From positions 25,445,001-25,509,000 of the forward strand of contig CM069877.1 of NCBI GenBank assembly GCA_036172665.1: a stretch of DNA of 64,000 nt, in the 5' to 3' direction. The translations under genes were made by a program, and so were the position numbers. How positions within the stretch are numbered: position 1 is the first letter of the stretch; every line of letters starts with the position of its first letter. The notes below the pieces were generated by a model. That model was not told the DNA's origin and made no database searches. It saw nothing but the letters and a program-made list of their open reading frames with translations. This document shows positions 48,601 through 60,783 of the stretch, piece by piece. This stretch comes from Prosopocoilus inquinatus. Its lineage: Eukaryota > Arthropoda > Insecta > Coleoptera > Lucanidae.

Positions 48601-49792
48601 ATACGTGTTATTTCATTTAAAACTATTTCCAGCTTCAGCTGCGTCCGAGAACTTCGTATCTCTCATCAAAGTTACTGGAGTCCATCGAAACGCCAAATAA
48701 CATAGTAGATAAGTAAGGATCGATTAGATACATCACAGGAACAACGCTAATACGTGTTGTTTCCTTCAAAACTATTTCCAGCTTCTGCTGCGTCCGAAAA
48801 CTTTGTATCTCACATCAGAGTTACCGGAGTCCATCCAAAGGCCAAATAACATTATAAATGAGTAAGGATCGATTAGATACATCACAGGAACAACGCTAAT
48901 GCGTGTTGTTTCGTTTAAAACTATTTCCAGTTTCTGCTGCGTCCGAAAACTTCATATCTCACATCTGAGTTACTGTTGTCCGTTGAAACGTCAAATAACA
49001 TGATAGATGAGTAAGGATCGATTAGATACATCACAGGAACAACGCTAATGCGTTTTGTTTCGTTTAAAACTATTTCTAGCTTCTGCTGCGTCCGAAAATT
49101 TCGTATCTCACATTAGAGTTACTGGAGTCCATCGAAACGTCAAATAACATGATAGATGAGTAAGGATCGATTAGATACATCACAGGAACAACGCTAATAC
49201 GTGTTATTTCATTTAAAACTATTTCCAGCTTCAGCTGCGTCCGAGAACTTCGTATCTCACATCAAAGTTACTGGAGTCCATCGAAACGCCAAATAACATA
49301 GTAGATAAGTAAGGATCGATTAGATACATCACAGGAACAACGCTAATACGTGTTGTTTCCTTCAAAACTATTTCCAGCTTCTGCTGCGTCCGAAAACTTT
49401 GTATCTCACATCAGAGTTACCGGTGTCCATCCAAACGCCAAATAACATTATAAATGAGTAAGGATCGATTAGATACATCACAGGAACAACGCTAATGCGT
49501 GTTGTTTCGTTTAAAACTATTTCCAGTTTCTGCTGCGTCCGAAAACTTCATATCTCACATCTGAGTTACTGTTGTCCGTTGAAACGTCAAATAACATGAT
49601 AGATGAGTAAGGATCAATTAGATACATCACAGGAACAACGCTAATGCGTTTTGTTTCGTTTAAAACTATTTCTAGCTTCTGCTGCGTCCGAAAATTTCGT
49701 ATCTCACATTAGAGTTATTGGAGTCCATCGAAACGTCAAATAACATGATAGATGAGTAAGGATCGATTAGATACATCTCAGGAACAACGCTA
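48601..49792. repeat. 596-bp (4-monomer) tandem duplication
   Basis: Units 48601-49196 and 49197-49792 share the private variants TTTCCTTCAAAAC and ATTATAAATGAG (48851 and 49447) and the CTGTTGTCCGTTG monomer (48973 and 49569), all 596 bp apart = 4 x 149. The phase chosen is arbitrary. Small differences include TCTCTCATC near 48661 in the first and CCGGTGTCC near 49422 in the second. Confidence 0.86.
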
Positions 49793-50315
49793 ATACGTGT
49801 TGTTTCGTTCAAAACTATTTCCAGCTTCTGCTGCGTCCGAAAACTTTGTATCTAACATCAGAGTTACCGGAGTCCATCGAAACGTCAAATAACATGATAG
49901 ATGAGTAAGGATCGATTACATACATCACAGGAACAACGCTAATGCGTGTTGTTTCATTTAAAACTATTTCCAGCTTCTGCTGCGTCCGAGAACATCGTAT
50001 CTCACCTCAGAGTTACTGGAGTCCATCGAAACGTCAAATAACCTGATAGATAAGTAAGGATCGATTAGATACAGCACAGGAACAACGCTAATGCGTGTTG
50101 TTTCGTTTAAAACTATTTCTAGCTTCAGCTGCGTCCGAGAACTTCGTATCTCACATCAAAGTTACTGGAGTCCATCGAAACGCCAAATAACATGATAGAT
50201 GAGTAAGGATCGATTAGATACATCACAGGAACAACGCTAATGCGTGTTGTTTCTTTTAAAACTATTTCCAGTTCTGCTGCGCCCGAAAATTTCGTATCTC
50301 ACATTAGAGTTACTG
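49447..50315. repeat. Block repeated 2533 bp downstream, first copy
   Basis: The rare variant ACATCTCAGGAAC occurs at 49775/52308 (ATCTCA) and CCAGTTCTGCTGCGCCCG at 50268/52801. CTGTTGTCC also matches at 2533 bp, exactly 17 x 149. The match ends near 50315, where this copy has CATCAAAAACGTC (one extra base) and the other has CATCGAAACGCC. Confidence 0.82.
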
Positions 50316-51979
50316 GAGTCCATCAAAAACGTCAAATAACATGATAGATGAGTAAGGATCGATTAGATACATCACCGGAACAACGCTAATACGTGTTATT
50401 TCATTTAAAACTATTTCCAGCTTCAGCTGCGTCCGAGAACTTCGTATCTCACATCAAAGTTACTGGAGTCCATCGAAACGCCAAATAACATAGTAGATAA
50501 GTAAGGATCGATTAGATACAGCACAGGAACAACGCTAATGCGTGTTGTTTCGTTTAAAACTATTTCTAGCTTCAGCTGCGTCCGAGAACTTCGTATCTCA
50601 CATCAAAGTTACTGGAGTCCATCGAAACGCCAAATAACATGATAGATGAGTAAGGATCGATTAGATACATCACAGGAACAACGCTAATGCGTGTTGTTTC
50701 ATTTAAAACTATTTCCAGCTTCTGCTGCGTCCGAGAACATCGTATCTCACATCAGAGTTACTGGAGTCCATCGAAACGTCAAATAACCTGATAGATAAGT
50801 AAGGAACGATTAGATACAGCACAGGAACAACGCTAATGCGTGTTGTTTCGTTTAAAACTATTTCTAGCTTCAGCTGCGTCCGAGAACTTCGTATCTCACA
50901 TCAAAGTTACTGGAGTCCATCGAAACGCCAAATAACATAGTAGATAAGTAAGGATCGATTAGATACATCACAGGAACAACGCTAATACGTGCTGTTTCGT
51001 TCAAAACTATTTCCAGCTTCTGCTGCGTCTGAGAACTTCGTATCTCACATCAGCGTTACTGGAGTCCGTTGAAACGTCAAATAACATAATAGATAAGTAA
51101 GGATCGATTAGATACATCACAGGAACAACGCTAATACGTGTTGTTTCGTTCAAAACTATTTCCAGCTTCTGCTGAGTCCGAGAACTTCGTATCTCACATC
51201 AGAGTTACTGGAGTCCGTTGAAACGCCAAATAACATGATAGATGAGTGAGGATCGATTAGATACATCACAGGAACAACGCTAATACGTGTTGTTTCGTTC
51301 AAAACTATTTCCAGCTTCTGCTGCGTCCGAAAACTTTGTATCTCACATCAGAGTTACCGGAGTCCATCCAAACGTCAAATAACATGATAGATAAGTAAGG
51401 ATCGATTAGATACAGCACAGGAACAACGCTAATGCGTGTTGTTTCGTTTAAAACTATTTCCAGCTTCAGCTGCGTCCGAGAACTTCGTATCTCACATCAA
51501 AGTTATTGGAGTCCATCGAAACGTCAAATAACATGATAGATGAGTAAGGATCGATTAGATACATCACAGGAACAACGCTAATGCGTGTTGTTTCGTTTAA
51601 AACTATTTCCAACTTCTGCTGCGTCCGAAAATTTCGTATCTCACATTAGAGTTACTGGAGTCCATCGAAACGTCAAATAACATGATAGATGAGTAAGGAT
51701 CGATTAGATACATCACAGGAACAACGCTAATACGTGTTATTTCATTCAAAACTATTTCCAGCTTCAGCTGCGTCCGAGAACTTCGTATCTCACATCAAAG
51801 TTACTGGAGTCCATCGAAACGCCAAATAACATAGTAGATAAGTAAGGATCGATTAGATACATCACAGGAACAACGCTAATACGTGTTGTTTCGTTCTAAA
51901 CTATTTCCAGCTTCTGCTGAGTCCGAAAACTTTGTATCTCACATCAGAGTTACCGGAGTCCATCCAAACGCCAAATAAC

Positions 51980-52848
51980 ATTATAGATGAGTAAGGATCG
52001 ATTAGATACATCACAGGAACAACGCTAATGCGTGTTGTTTCGTTTAAAACTATTTCCAGTTTCTGCTGCGTCCGAAAACTTCATATCTCACATCTGAGTT
52101 ACTGTTGTCCGTTGAAACGTCAAATAACATGATAGATGAGTAAGGATCGATTAGATACATCACAGGAACAACGCTAATGCGTTTTGTTTCGTTTAAAACT
52201 ATTTCTAGCTTCTGCTGCGTCCGAAAATTTCGTATCTCACATTAGAGTTATTGGAGTCCATCGAAACGTCAAATAACATGATAGATGAGTAAGGATCGAT
52301 TAGATACATCTCAGGAACAACGCTAATACGTGTTGTTTCGTTCAAAACTATTTCCAGCTTCTGCTGCGTCCGAAAACTTTGTATCTAACATCAGAGTTAC
52401 CGGAGTCCATCGAAACGTCAAATAACATGATAGATGAGTAAGGATCGATTACATACATCACAGGAACAACGCTAATGCGTGTTGTTTCATTTAAAACTAT
52501 TTCCAGCTTCTGCTGCGTCCGAGAACATCGTATCTCACCTCAGAGTTACTGGAGTCCATCGAAACGTCAAATAACCTGATAGATAAGTAAGGATCGATTA
52601 GATACAGCACAGGAACAACGCTAATGCGTGTTGTTTCGTTTAAAACTATTTCTAGCTTCAGCTGCGTCCGAGAACTTCGTATCTCACATCAAAGTTACTG
52701 GAGTCCATCGAAACGCCAAATAACATGATAGATGAGTAAGGATCGATTAGATACATCACAGGAACAACGCTAATGCGTGTTGTTTCGTTTAAAACTATTT
52801 CCAGTTCTGCTGCGCCCGAAAATTTCGTATCTCACATTAGAGTTACTG
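51980..52848. repeat. Block repeated 2533 bp upstream, second copy
   Basis: Partner of 49447-50315. After it, the series resumes at an offset of 2384 bp, so one monomer has been dropped relative to the first locus. The one-base-short CCAGTTCTGCTGCGCCCG monomer then appears again at 53098, 297 bp later, from a local two-monomer duplication. Confidence 0.8.
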
Positions 52849-53430
52849 GAGTCCATCGAAACGCCAAATAACATAGTAGATAAGTAAGGATCGATTAGAT
52901 ACAGCACAGGAACAACGCTAATGCGTGTTGTTTCGTTTAAAACTATTTCTAGCTTCAGCTGCGTCCGAGAACTTCGTATCTCACATCAAAGTTACTGGAG
53001 TCCATCGAAACGCCAAATAACATGATAGATGAGTAAGGATCGATTAGATACATCACAGGAACAACGCTAATGCGTGTTGTTTCGTTTAAAACTATTTCCA
53101 GTTCTGCTGCGCCCGAAAATTTCGTATCTCACATTAGAGTTACTGGAGTCCATCGAAACGCCAAATAACATGATAGATGAGTAAGTATCGATTAGATACA
53201 TCACAGGAACAACGCTAATGCGTGTTGTTTCGTTTAAAACTATTTCCAGCTTCAGCTGCGTCCGAGAACTTCGTATCTCACATCAAAGTTACTGGAGTCC
53301 ATCGAAACGCCAAATAACATGATAGATGAGTAAGTATCGATTAGATACATCACAGGAACAACGCTAATGCGTGTTGTTTCGTTCAAAACTATTTCCAGCC
53401 CCTGTTGAGTTCGAGAACTTCGTATCTCAC
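52801..53430. repeat. Two-monomer duplication and 2233-bp repeat
   Basis: CCAGTTCTGCTGCGCCCG at 52801 and 53098 lies 297 bp apart (2 x 149 minus 1). The stretch 53098-53430 then recurs at 55331-55665 (CCCCTGTTGAGTTCG at 53399 and 55632, offset 2233 = 15 x 149 minus 2). The same half-monomer also occurs at 54885, 446 bp before 55331. Confidence 0.78.
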
Positions 53431-53447
53431 ATCAGCGTTACTGGAGT

Positions 53448-53596
53448 TAGTTGAGACGTCAAGTAACATAGTAGATAAGTAAGGATCGACTAGTTATATT
53501 ACAGGAATAACGCTAATACGTGCTGTTTCGTTCAAAACTATTTCCAGCTTCTGCTGCGTCTGAGAACTTCGTATCTCACATCAGCGTTACTGGAGT
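53448..53596. repeat. Divergent monomer with SpeI-type site, copy 2
   Basis: Same diverged type as at 39893, preceded by the same CAGCCCCTGTTGAGTTCG half-monomer (CCCCTG at 53399). It has a private start, GAGTTAGTTGAG instead of GAGTCCGTTGAG. Confidence 0.88.
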
Positions 53597-53689
53597 CCGT
53601 TGAAACGTCAAATAACATAATAGATAAGTAAGGATCGATTAGATACATCACAGGAACAACGCTAATACGTGTTGTTTCGTTCAAAACTA

Positions 53690-54648
53690 TTTCCAGCTTC
53701 TGCTGAGTCCGAGAACTTCGTATCTCACATCAGAGTTACTGGAGTCCGTTGAAACGCCAAATAACATGATAGATGAGTGAGGATCGATTAGATACATCAC
53801 AGGAACAACGCTAATACGTGTTGTTTCGTTCAAAACTATTTCCAGCTTCTGCTGCGTCCGAAAACTTTGTATCTCACATCAGAGTTACCGGAGTCCATCC
53901 AAACGTCAAATAACATGATAGATGAGTAAGGATCGATTAGATACATCACAGGAACAACGCTAATGCGTGTTGTTTCATTTAAAACTATTTCCAGCTCCCG
54001 CTGCGTCCAAAAACTTCGTATCTCACATCAGAGTTACTAGAGTCCATCGAAACGTAAATTAACATGATAGATAAGTAAGGATCGATTAGATACAGCACAG
54101 GAACAACGCTAATGCGTGTTGTTTCGTTTAAAACTGTTTCCAGCTTCAGCTGCGTCCGAGAACTTCGTATCTCACATCAAAGTTATTGGAGTCCATCGAA
54201 ACGCCAAATAACATGATAGATGAGTAAGGATCGATTAGATACATCACAGGAACAACGCTAATGCGTGTTGTTTCGTTTAAAACTATTTCTAGCTTCAGCT
54301 GCGTCCGAGAACTTCGTATCTCACATCAAAGTTACTGGAGTCCATCGAAACGCCAAATAACATGATAGATGAGTAAGGATCGGGTAGATACATCACAGGA
54401 ACAACGCTAATGCGTTTTGTTTCGTTTAAAACTATTTCCAGCTTCTGCTGCGTCCGAAAATTTCGTATCTCACATTAGAGTTACTGGAGTCCATCGAAAC
54501 GTCAAATAACATGATAGATGAGTGAGGATCGATTAGATACATCACAGGAACAACTCTAATACGTGTTATTTCATTTAAAACTATTTCCAGCTTCAGCTGC
54601 GTCCGAGAACTTCGTATCTCACATCAAAGTTACTGGAGTCCATCGAAA
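53690..54648. repeat. Block repeated 2382 bp downstream
   Basis: CGTAAATTAACATG at 54053/56435 and the private CAACTCTAATACG at 54551/56933 share an offset of 2382 bp (16 x 149 minus 2). The match runs from about 53690/56072 to about 54648/57030, where CCTGATAGGTAAG appears here only. CAACTCTAATACG is absent from the 40-kb and 62-kb relatives, which groups these two copies as the closest pair. Confidence 0.78.
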
Positions 54649-56069
54649 CGTCAAATAACCTGATAGGTAAGTAAGGATCGATTAGATACAGCACAGGAAC
54701 AACGCTAATGCGTGTTGTTTCGTTTAAAACTATTTCTAGCTTCAGCTGCGTCCGAGAACTTCGTATCTCACATCAAAGTTACTGGAGTCCATCGAAACGC
54801 CAAATAACATGATAGATGAGTAAGGATCGATTAGATACATCACAGGAACAACGCTAATGCGTGTTGTTTCGTTTAAAACTATTTCCAGTTCTGCTGCGCC
54901 CGAAAATTTCGTATCTCACATTAGAGTTACTGGAGTCCATCGAAACGTCAAATAACATGATAGATGAGTAAGGATCGATTAGATACATCACAGGAACAAC
55001 GCTAATACGTGTTATTTCATTTAAAACTATTTCCAGCTTCAGCTGCGTCCGAGAACTTCGTATCTCACATCAAAGTTACTGGAGTCCATCGAAACGCCAA
55101 ATAACATAGTAGATAAGTAAGGATCGATTAGATACAGCACAGGAACAACGCTAATGCGTGTTGTTTCGTTTAAAACTATTTCTAGCTTCAGCTGCGTCCG
55201 AGAACTTCGTATCTCACATCAAAGTTACTGGAGTCCATCGAAACGCCAAATAACATGATAGATGAGTAAGGATCGATTAGATACATCACAGGAACAACGC
55301 TAATGCGTGTTGTTTCGTTTAAAACTATTTCCAGTTCTGCTGCGCCCGAAAATTTCGTATCTCACATTAGAGTTACTGGAGTCCATCGAAACGCCAAATA
55401 ACATGATAGATGAGTAAGTATCGATTAGATACATCACAGGAACAACGCTAATGCGTGTTGTTTCGTTTAAAACTATTTCCAGCTTCAGCTGCGTCCGAGA
55501 ACTTCGTATCTCACATCAAAGTTACTGGAGTCCATCGAAACGCCAAATAACATGATAGATGAGTAAGTATCGATTAGATACATCACAGGAACAACGCTAA
55601 TGCGTGTTGTTTCGTTCAAAACTATTTCCAGCCCCTGTTGAGTTCGAGAACTTCGTATCTCACATCAGAGTTACTGGAGTCCGTTGAAACGTCAAATAAC
55701 ATAATAGATAAGTAAGGATGGATTAGATACATCACAGGAACAACGCTAATACGTGTTGTTTCGTTCAAAACTATTTCCAGCTTCTGCTGCGTCCGAAAAC
55801 TTTGTATCTCACATCAGAGTTACCGGAGTCAATCCAAACGTCAAATAACATGATAGATGAGTATGGATCGATTAGATACATCACAGGAACAACGCTAATA
55901 CGTGTTGTTTCGTTCAAAACTATTTCCAGCTTCTGCTGCGTCCGAAAACTTTGTATCTAACATCTGAGTTACCGGAGTCCATCCAAACGTCAAATAACAT
56001 GATAGATGAGTAAGGATCGATTAGATACATCACAGGAACAACGCTAATGCGTGTTGTTTCATTTAAAAC

Positions 56070-57893
56070 TATTTCCAGCTTCTGCTGAGTCCGAGAACTT
56101 CGTATCTCACATCAGAGTTACTGGAGTCCGTTGAAACGCCAAATAACATGATAGATGAGTGAGGATCGATTAGATACATCACAGGAACAACGCTAATACG
56201 TGTTGTTTCGTTCAAAACTATTTCCAGCTTCTGCTGCGTCCGAAAACTTTGTATCTCACATCAGAGTTACCGGAGTCCATCCAACCGTCAAATAACATGA
56301 TAGATGAGTAAGGATCGATTAGATACATCACAGGAACAACGCTAATGCGTGTTGTTTCATTTAAAACTATTTCCAGCTCCCGCTGCGTCCAAAAACTTCG
56401 TATCTCACATCAGAGTTACTAGAGTCCATCGAAACGTAAATTAACATGATAGATAAGTAAGGATCGATTAGATACAGCACAGGAACAACGCTAATGCGTG
56501 TTGTTTCGTTTAAAACTATTTCCAGCTTCAGCTGCGTCCGAGAACTTCGTATCTCACATCAAAGTTATTGGAGTCCATCGAAACGCCAAATAACATGATA
56601 GATGAGTAAGGATCGATTAGATACATCACAGGAACAACGCTAATGCGTGTTGTTTCGTTTAAAACTATTTCTAGCTTCAGCTGCGTCCGAGAACTTCGTA
56701 TCTCACATCAAAGTTACTGGAGTCCATCGAAACGCCAAATAACATGATAGATGAGTAAGGATCGGGTAGATACATCACAGGAACAACGCTAATGCGTTTT
56801 GTTTCGTTTAAAACTATTTCCAGCTTCTGCTGCGTCCGAAAATTTCGTATCTCACATTAGAGTTACTGGAGTCCATCGAAACGTCAAATAACATGATAGA
56901 TGAGTGAGGATCGATTAGATACATCACAGGAACAACTCTAATACGTGTTATTTCATTTAAAACTATTTCCAGCTTCAGCTGCGTCCGAGAACTTCGTATC
57001 TCACATCAAAGTTACTGGAGTCCATCGAAACGCCAAATAACATGATAGATGAGTAAGGATCCAGTAGATACATCACAGGAACAACGCTAATGCGTTTTGT
57101 TTCATTTAAAACTATTTCCAGCTTCTGCTGCGTCCGAAAATTTCGTATCTCACATTAGAGTTACTGGAGTCCATCGAAACGTCAAATAACATGATAGATG
57201 AGTATGAATCGATTAGATACATCACAGGAACAACGCTAATACGTGTTATTTCATTTAAAACTATTTCCAGCTTCAGCTGCTTCCGAGAACTTCGTATCTC
57301 ACATCAAAGTTACTGGAGTCCATCGAAACGCCAAATAACATAGTAGATAAGTAAGGATCGATTAGATACATCACAGGAACAACGCTAATACGTGTTGTTT
57401 CGTTCAAAACTATTTCCAGCTTCTGCTGCGTCCGAAAACTTTGTATCTAACATCTGAGTTACCGGAGTCCATCCAAACGTCAAATAACATGATAGATGAG
57501 TAAGGATCGATTAGATACATCACAGGAACAACGCTAATGCGTGTTGTTTCATTTAAAACTATTTCCAGCTTCTGCTGAGTCCGAGAACTTCGTATCTCAC
57601 ATCAGAGTTACTGGAGTCCGTTGAAACGCCAAATAACATGATAGATGAGTGAGGATCGATTAGATACATCACAGGAACAACGCTAATACGTGTTGTTTCG
57701 TTCAAAACTATTTCCAGCTTCTGCTGCGTCCGAAAACTTTGTATCTCACATCAGAGTTACCGGAGTCAATCCAAACGTCAAATAACATGATAGATGAGTA
57801 TGGATCGATTAGATACATCACAGGAACAACGCTAATGCGTGTTGTTTCATTTAAAACTATTTCCAGCTCCCGCTGCGTCCAAAAACTTCGTAT
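56070..57893. repeat. Block repeated 6107 bp downstream, first copy
   Basis: CGTAAATTAAC at 56435/62542 and GTATGAATC at 57202/63309 share an offset of 6107 bp (41 x 149 minus 2), as does GGATCCAG near 57057/63164. The match begins near 56070 and still holds where the window ends, so the true block is longer. Private changes include CCAACCGTC near 56284 here. Confidence 0.8.
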
Positions 57894-58483
57894 ATCACAT
57901 CAGAGTTACTAGAGTCCATCGAAACGTCAAATAACATGATAGATAAGTAAGGATCGATTAGATACAGCACAGGAACAACGCTAATGCGTGTTGTTTCGTT
58001 TAAAACTATTTCCAGCTTCAGCTGCGTCCGAGAACTTCATATCTCACATCAAAGTTACTGGAGTCCATCGAAACGCCAAATAACATGATAGATGAGTAAG
58101 GATAGATTAGATACATCACAGGAACAACGCTAATGCGTGTTGTTTCGTTTAAAACTATCTCTAGCTTCAGCTGCGTCCGAGAACTTCGTATCTCACATCA
58201 AAGTTACTGGAGTCCATCGAAACGCCAAATAACATGATAGATGAGTAAGGATCGGGTAGATACATCACAGGAACAACGCTAATGCGTTTTGTTTCGTTTA
58301 AAACTATTTCCAGCTTCTGCTGCGTCCGAAAATTTCGTATCTCACATTAGAGTTACTGGAGTCCATCGAAACGTCAAATAACATGATAGATGAGTAAGGA
58401 TCGATTAGATACATCACAGGAACAACGCTAATACGTGTTATTTCATTTAAAACTATTTCCAGCTTCAGCTGCGTCCGAGAACT

Positions 58484-60474
58484 TTGTATCTAACATCAGA
58501 GTTACCGGAGTCCATCCAAACGTCAAATAACATGATAGATGAGTAAGGATCGATTAGATACATCACAGGAACAACGCTAATGCGTGTTGTTTCATTTAAA
58601 ACTATTTCCAGCTTCTGCTGAGTCCGAGAACTTCGTATCTCACATCAGAGTTACTATAGTCCATCGAAACGTCAAATAACCTGATAGATAAGTAAGGATC
58701 GGGTAGATACATCACAGGAACAACGCTAATGCGTTTTGTTTCGTTTAAAACTATTTCCAGCTTCTGCTGCGTCCGAAAATTTCGTATCTCACATTAGAGT
58801 TACTGGAGTCCATCGAAACGCCAAATAGCATGATAGATGAGTAAGGATCGATTAGATACATCACAGGAACAACGCTAATGCGTGTTGTTTCGTTTAAAAC
58901 TATTTCCAGCTTCTGCTGCGTCCGAAAATTTCGTATCTCACATTAGAGTTACTGGAGTCCATCGAAACGTCAAATAACATGATAGATGAGTAAGGATCGA
59001 TTAGATACATCACAGGAACAACGCTAATACGTGTTATTTCATTTAAAACTATTTCCAGCTTCAGCTGCGTCCGAGAACTTCGTATCTCACATCAAAGTTA
59101 CTGGAGTCCATCGAAACGCCAAATAACAGTAGATAAGTAAGGATCGATTAGATACATCACAGGAACAACGCTAATGCGTGTTGTTTCATTTAAAACTATT
59201 TCCAGCTCCCGCTGCGTCCAAAAACTTCGTATCTCACATCAGAGTTACTAGAGTCCATCGAAACGTCAAATAACACGATAGATAAGTAAGGATCGATTAG
59301 ATACAGCACAGGAACAACGCTAATGCGTGTTATTTCGTTTAAAACTATTTCCAGCTTCAGCTGCGTCCGAGAATTTCGTATCTCACATCAAAGTTACTGG
59401 CGTCCATCGAAACGCCAAATAACATGATAGATGAGTAAGGATCGATTAGATACATCACAGGAACAACGCTAATGCGTGTTGTTTCGTTTAAAACTATTTC
59501 TAGCTTCAGCTGCGTCCGAGAACTTCGTATCTCACATCAAAGTTACTGGAGTCCATCGAAACGCCAAACAACATGATAGATGAGTAAGGATCGAGTAGAT
59601 ACATCACAGGAACAACGCTAATGCGTTTTGTTTCGTTTAAAACTATTTCCAGCTTCTGCTGCGTCCGAAAATTTCGTATCTCACATTAGAGTTACTGGAG
59701 TCCATCGAAACGTCAAATAACATGATAGATGAGTATGGATCGATTAGATACATCACAGGAACAACGCTAATACGTGTTATTTCATTTAAAACTATTTCCA
59801 GCTTCAGCTGCTTCCGAGAACTTCGTATCTCACATCAAAGTTACTGGAGTCCATCGAAACGCCAAATAACATAGTAGATAAGTAAGGATCGATTAGATAC
59901 ATCACAGGAACAACGCTAATACGTGTTGTTTCGTTCAAAACTATTTCCAGCTTCTGCTGCGTCCGAAAACTTTGTATCTAACATCAGAGTTACCGGAGTC
60001 CATCCAAACGTCAAATAACATGATAGATGAGTAAGGATCGATTAGATACATCACAGGAACAACGCTAATGCGTGTTGTTTCTTTTAAAACTATTTCCAGC
60101 TTCTGCTGAGTCCGAGAACTTCGTATCTCACATCAGAGTTACTGGAGTCCGTTGAAACGCCAAATAACATGATAGATGAGTGAGGATCGATTAGATACAT
60201 CACAGGAACAACGCTAATACGTGTTGTTTCGTTCAAAACTATTTCCAGCTTCTGCTGCGTCCGAAAACTTTGTATCTCACATCAGAGTTACCGGAGTCAA
60301 TCCAAACGTCAAATAACATGATAGATGAGTATGGATCGATTAGATACATCACAGGAACAACGCTAATGCGTGTTGTTTCATTTAAAACTATTTCCAGCTC
60401 CCGCTGCGTCCAAAAACTTCGTATATCACATCAGAGTTACTAGAGTCCATCGAAACGTCAAATAACATGATAGA
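58484..60474. repeat. Block repeated about 13.4-13.55 kb upstream, second copy
   Basis: Partner of 44932-47070 with one monomer fewer. Its left edge is a chimeric monomer: CTTCAGCTGCGTCCGAGAAC joined to TTTGTATCTAACATC, a combination not expected from either parental type. Upstream of it, about 57750-58480 resembles 46880-47610 at an offset of 10873 bp (GATAGATTAG at 47228 and 58101), so 46.9-47.1 kb is represented twice downstream. Confidence 0.78.
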
Positions 60475-60783
60475 TGAGTAAGGATCGATTAGATACATCA
60501 CAGGAACAACGCTAATGCGTGTTGTTTCATTTAAAACTATTTCCAGCTTCTGCTGAGTCCGAGAACTTCGTATCTCACATCAGAGTTACTGGAGTCCGTT
60601 GAAACGCCAAATAACATGATAGATGAGTGAGGATCGATTAGATACATCACAGGAACAACGCTAATGCGTGTTGTTTCATTTAAAACTATTTCCAGCTCCC
60701 GCTGCGTCCAAAAACTTCGTATATCACATCAGAGTTACTAGAGTCCATCGAAACGTCAAATAACATGATAGATGAGTAAGGAT

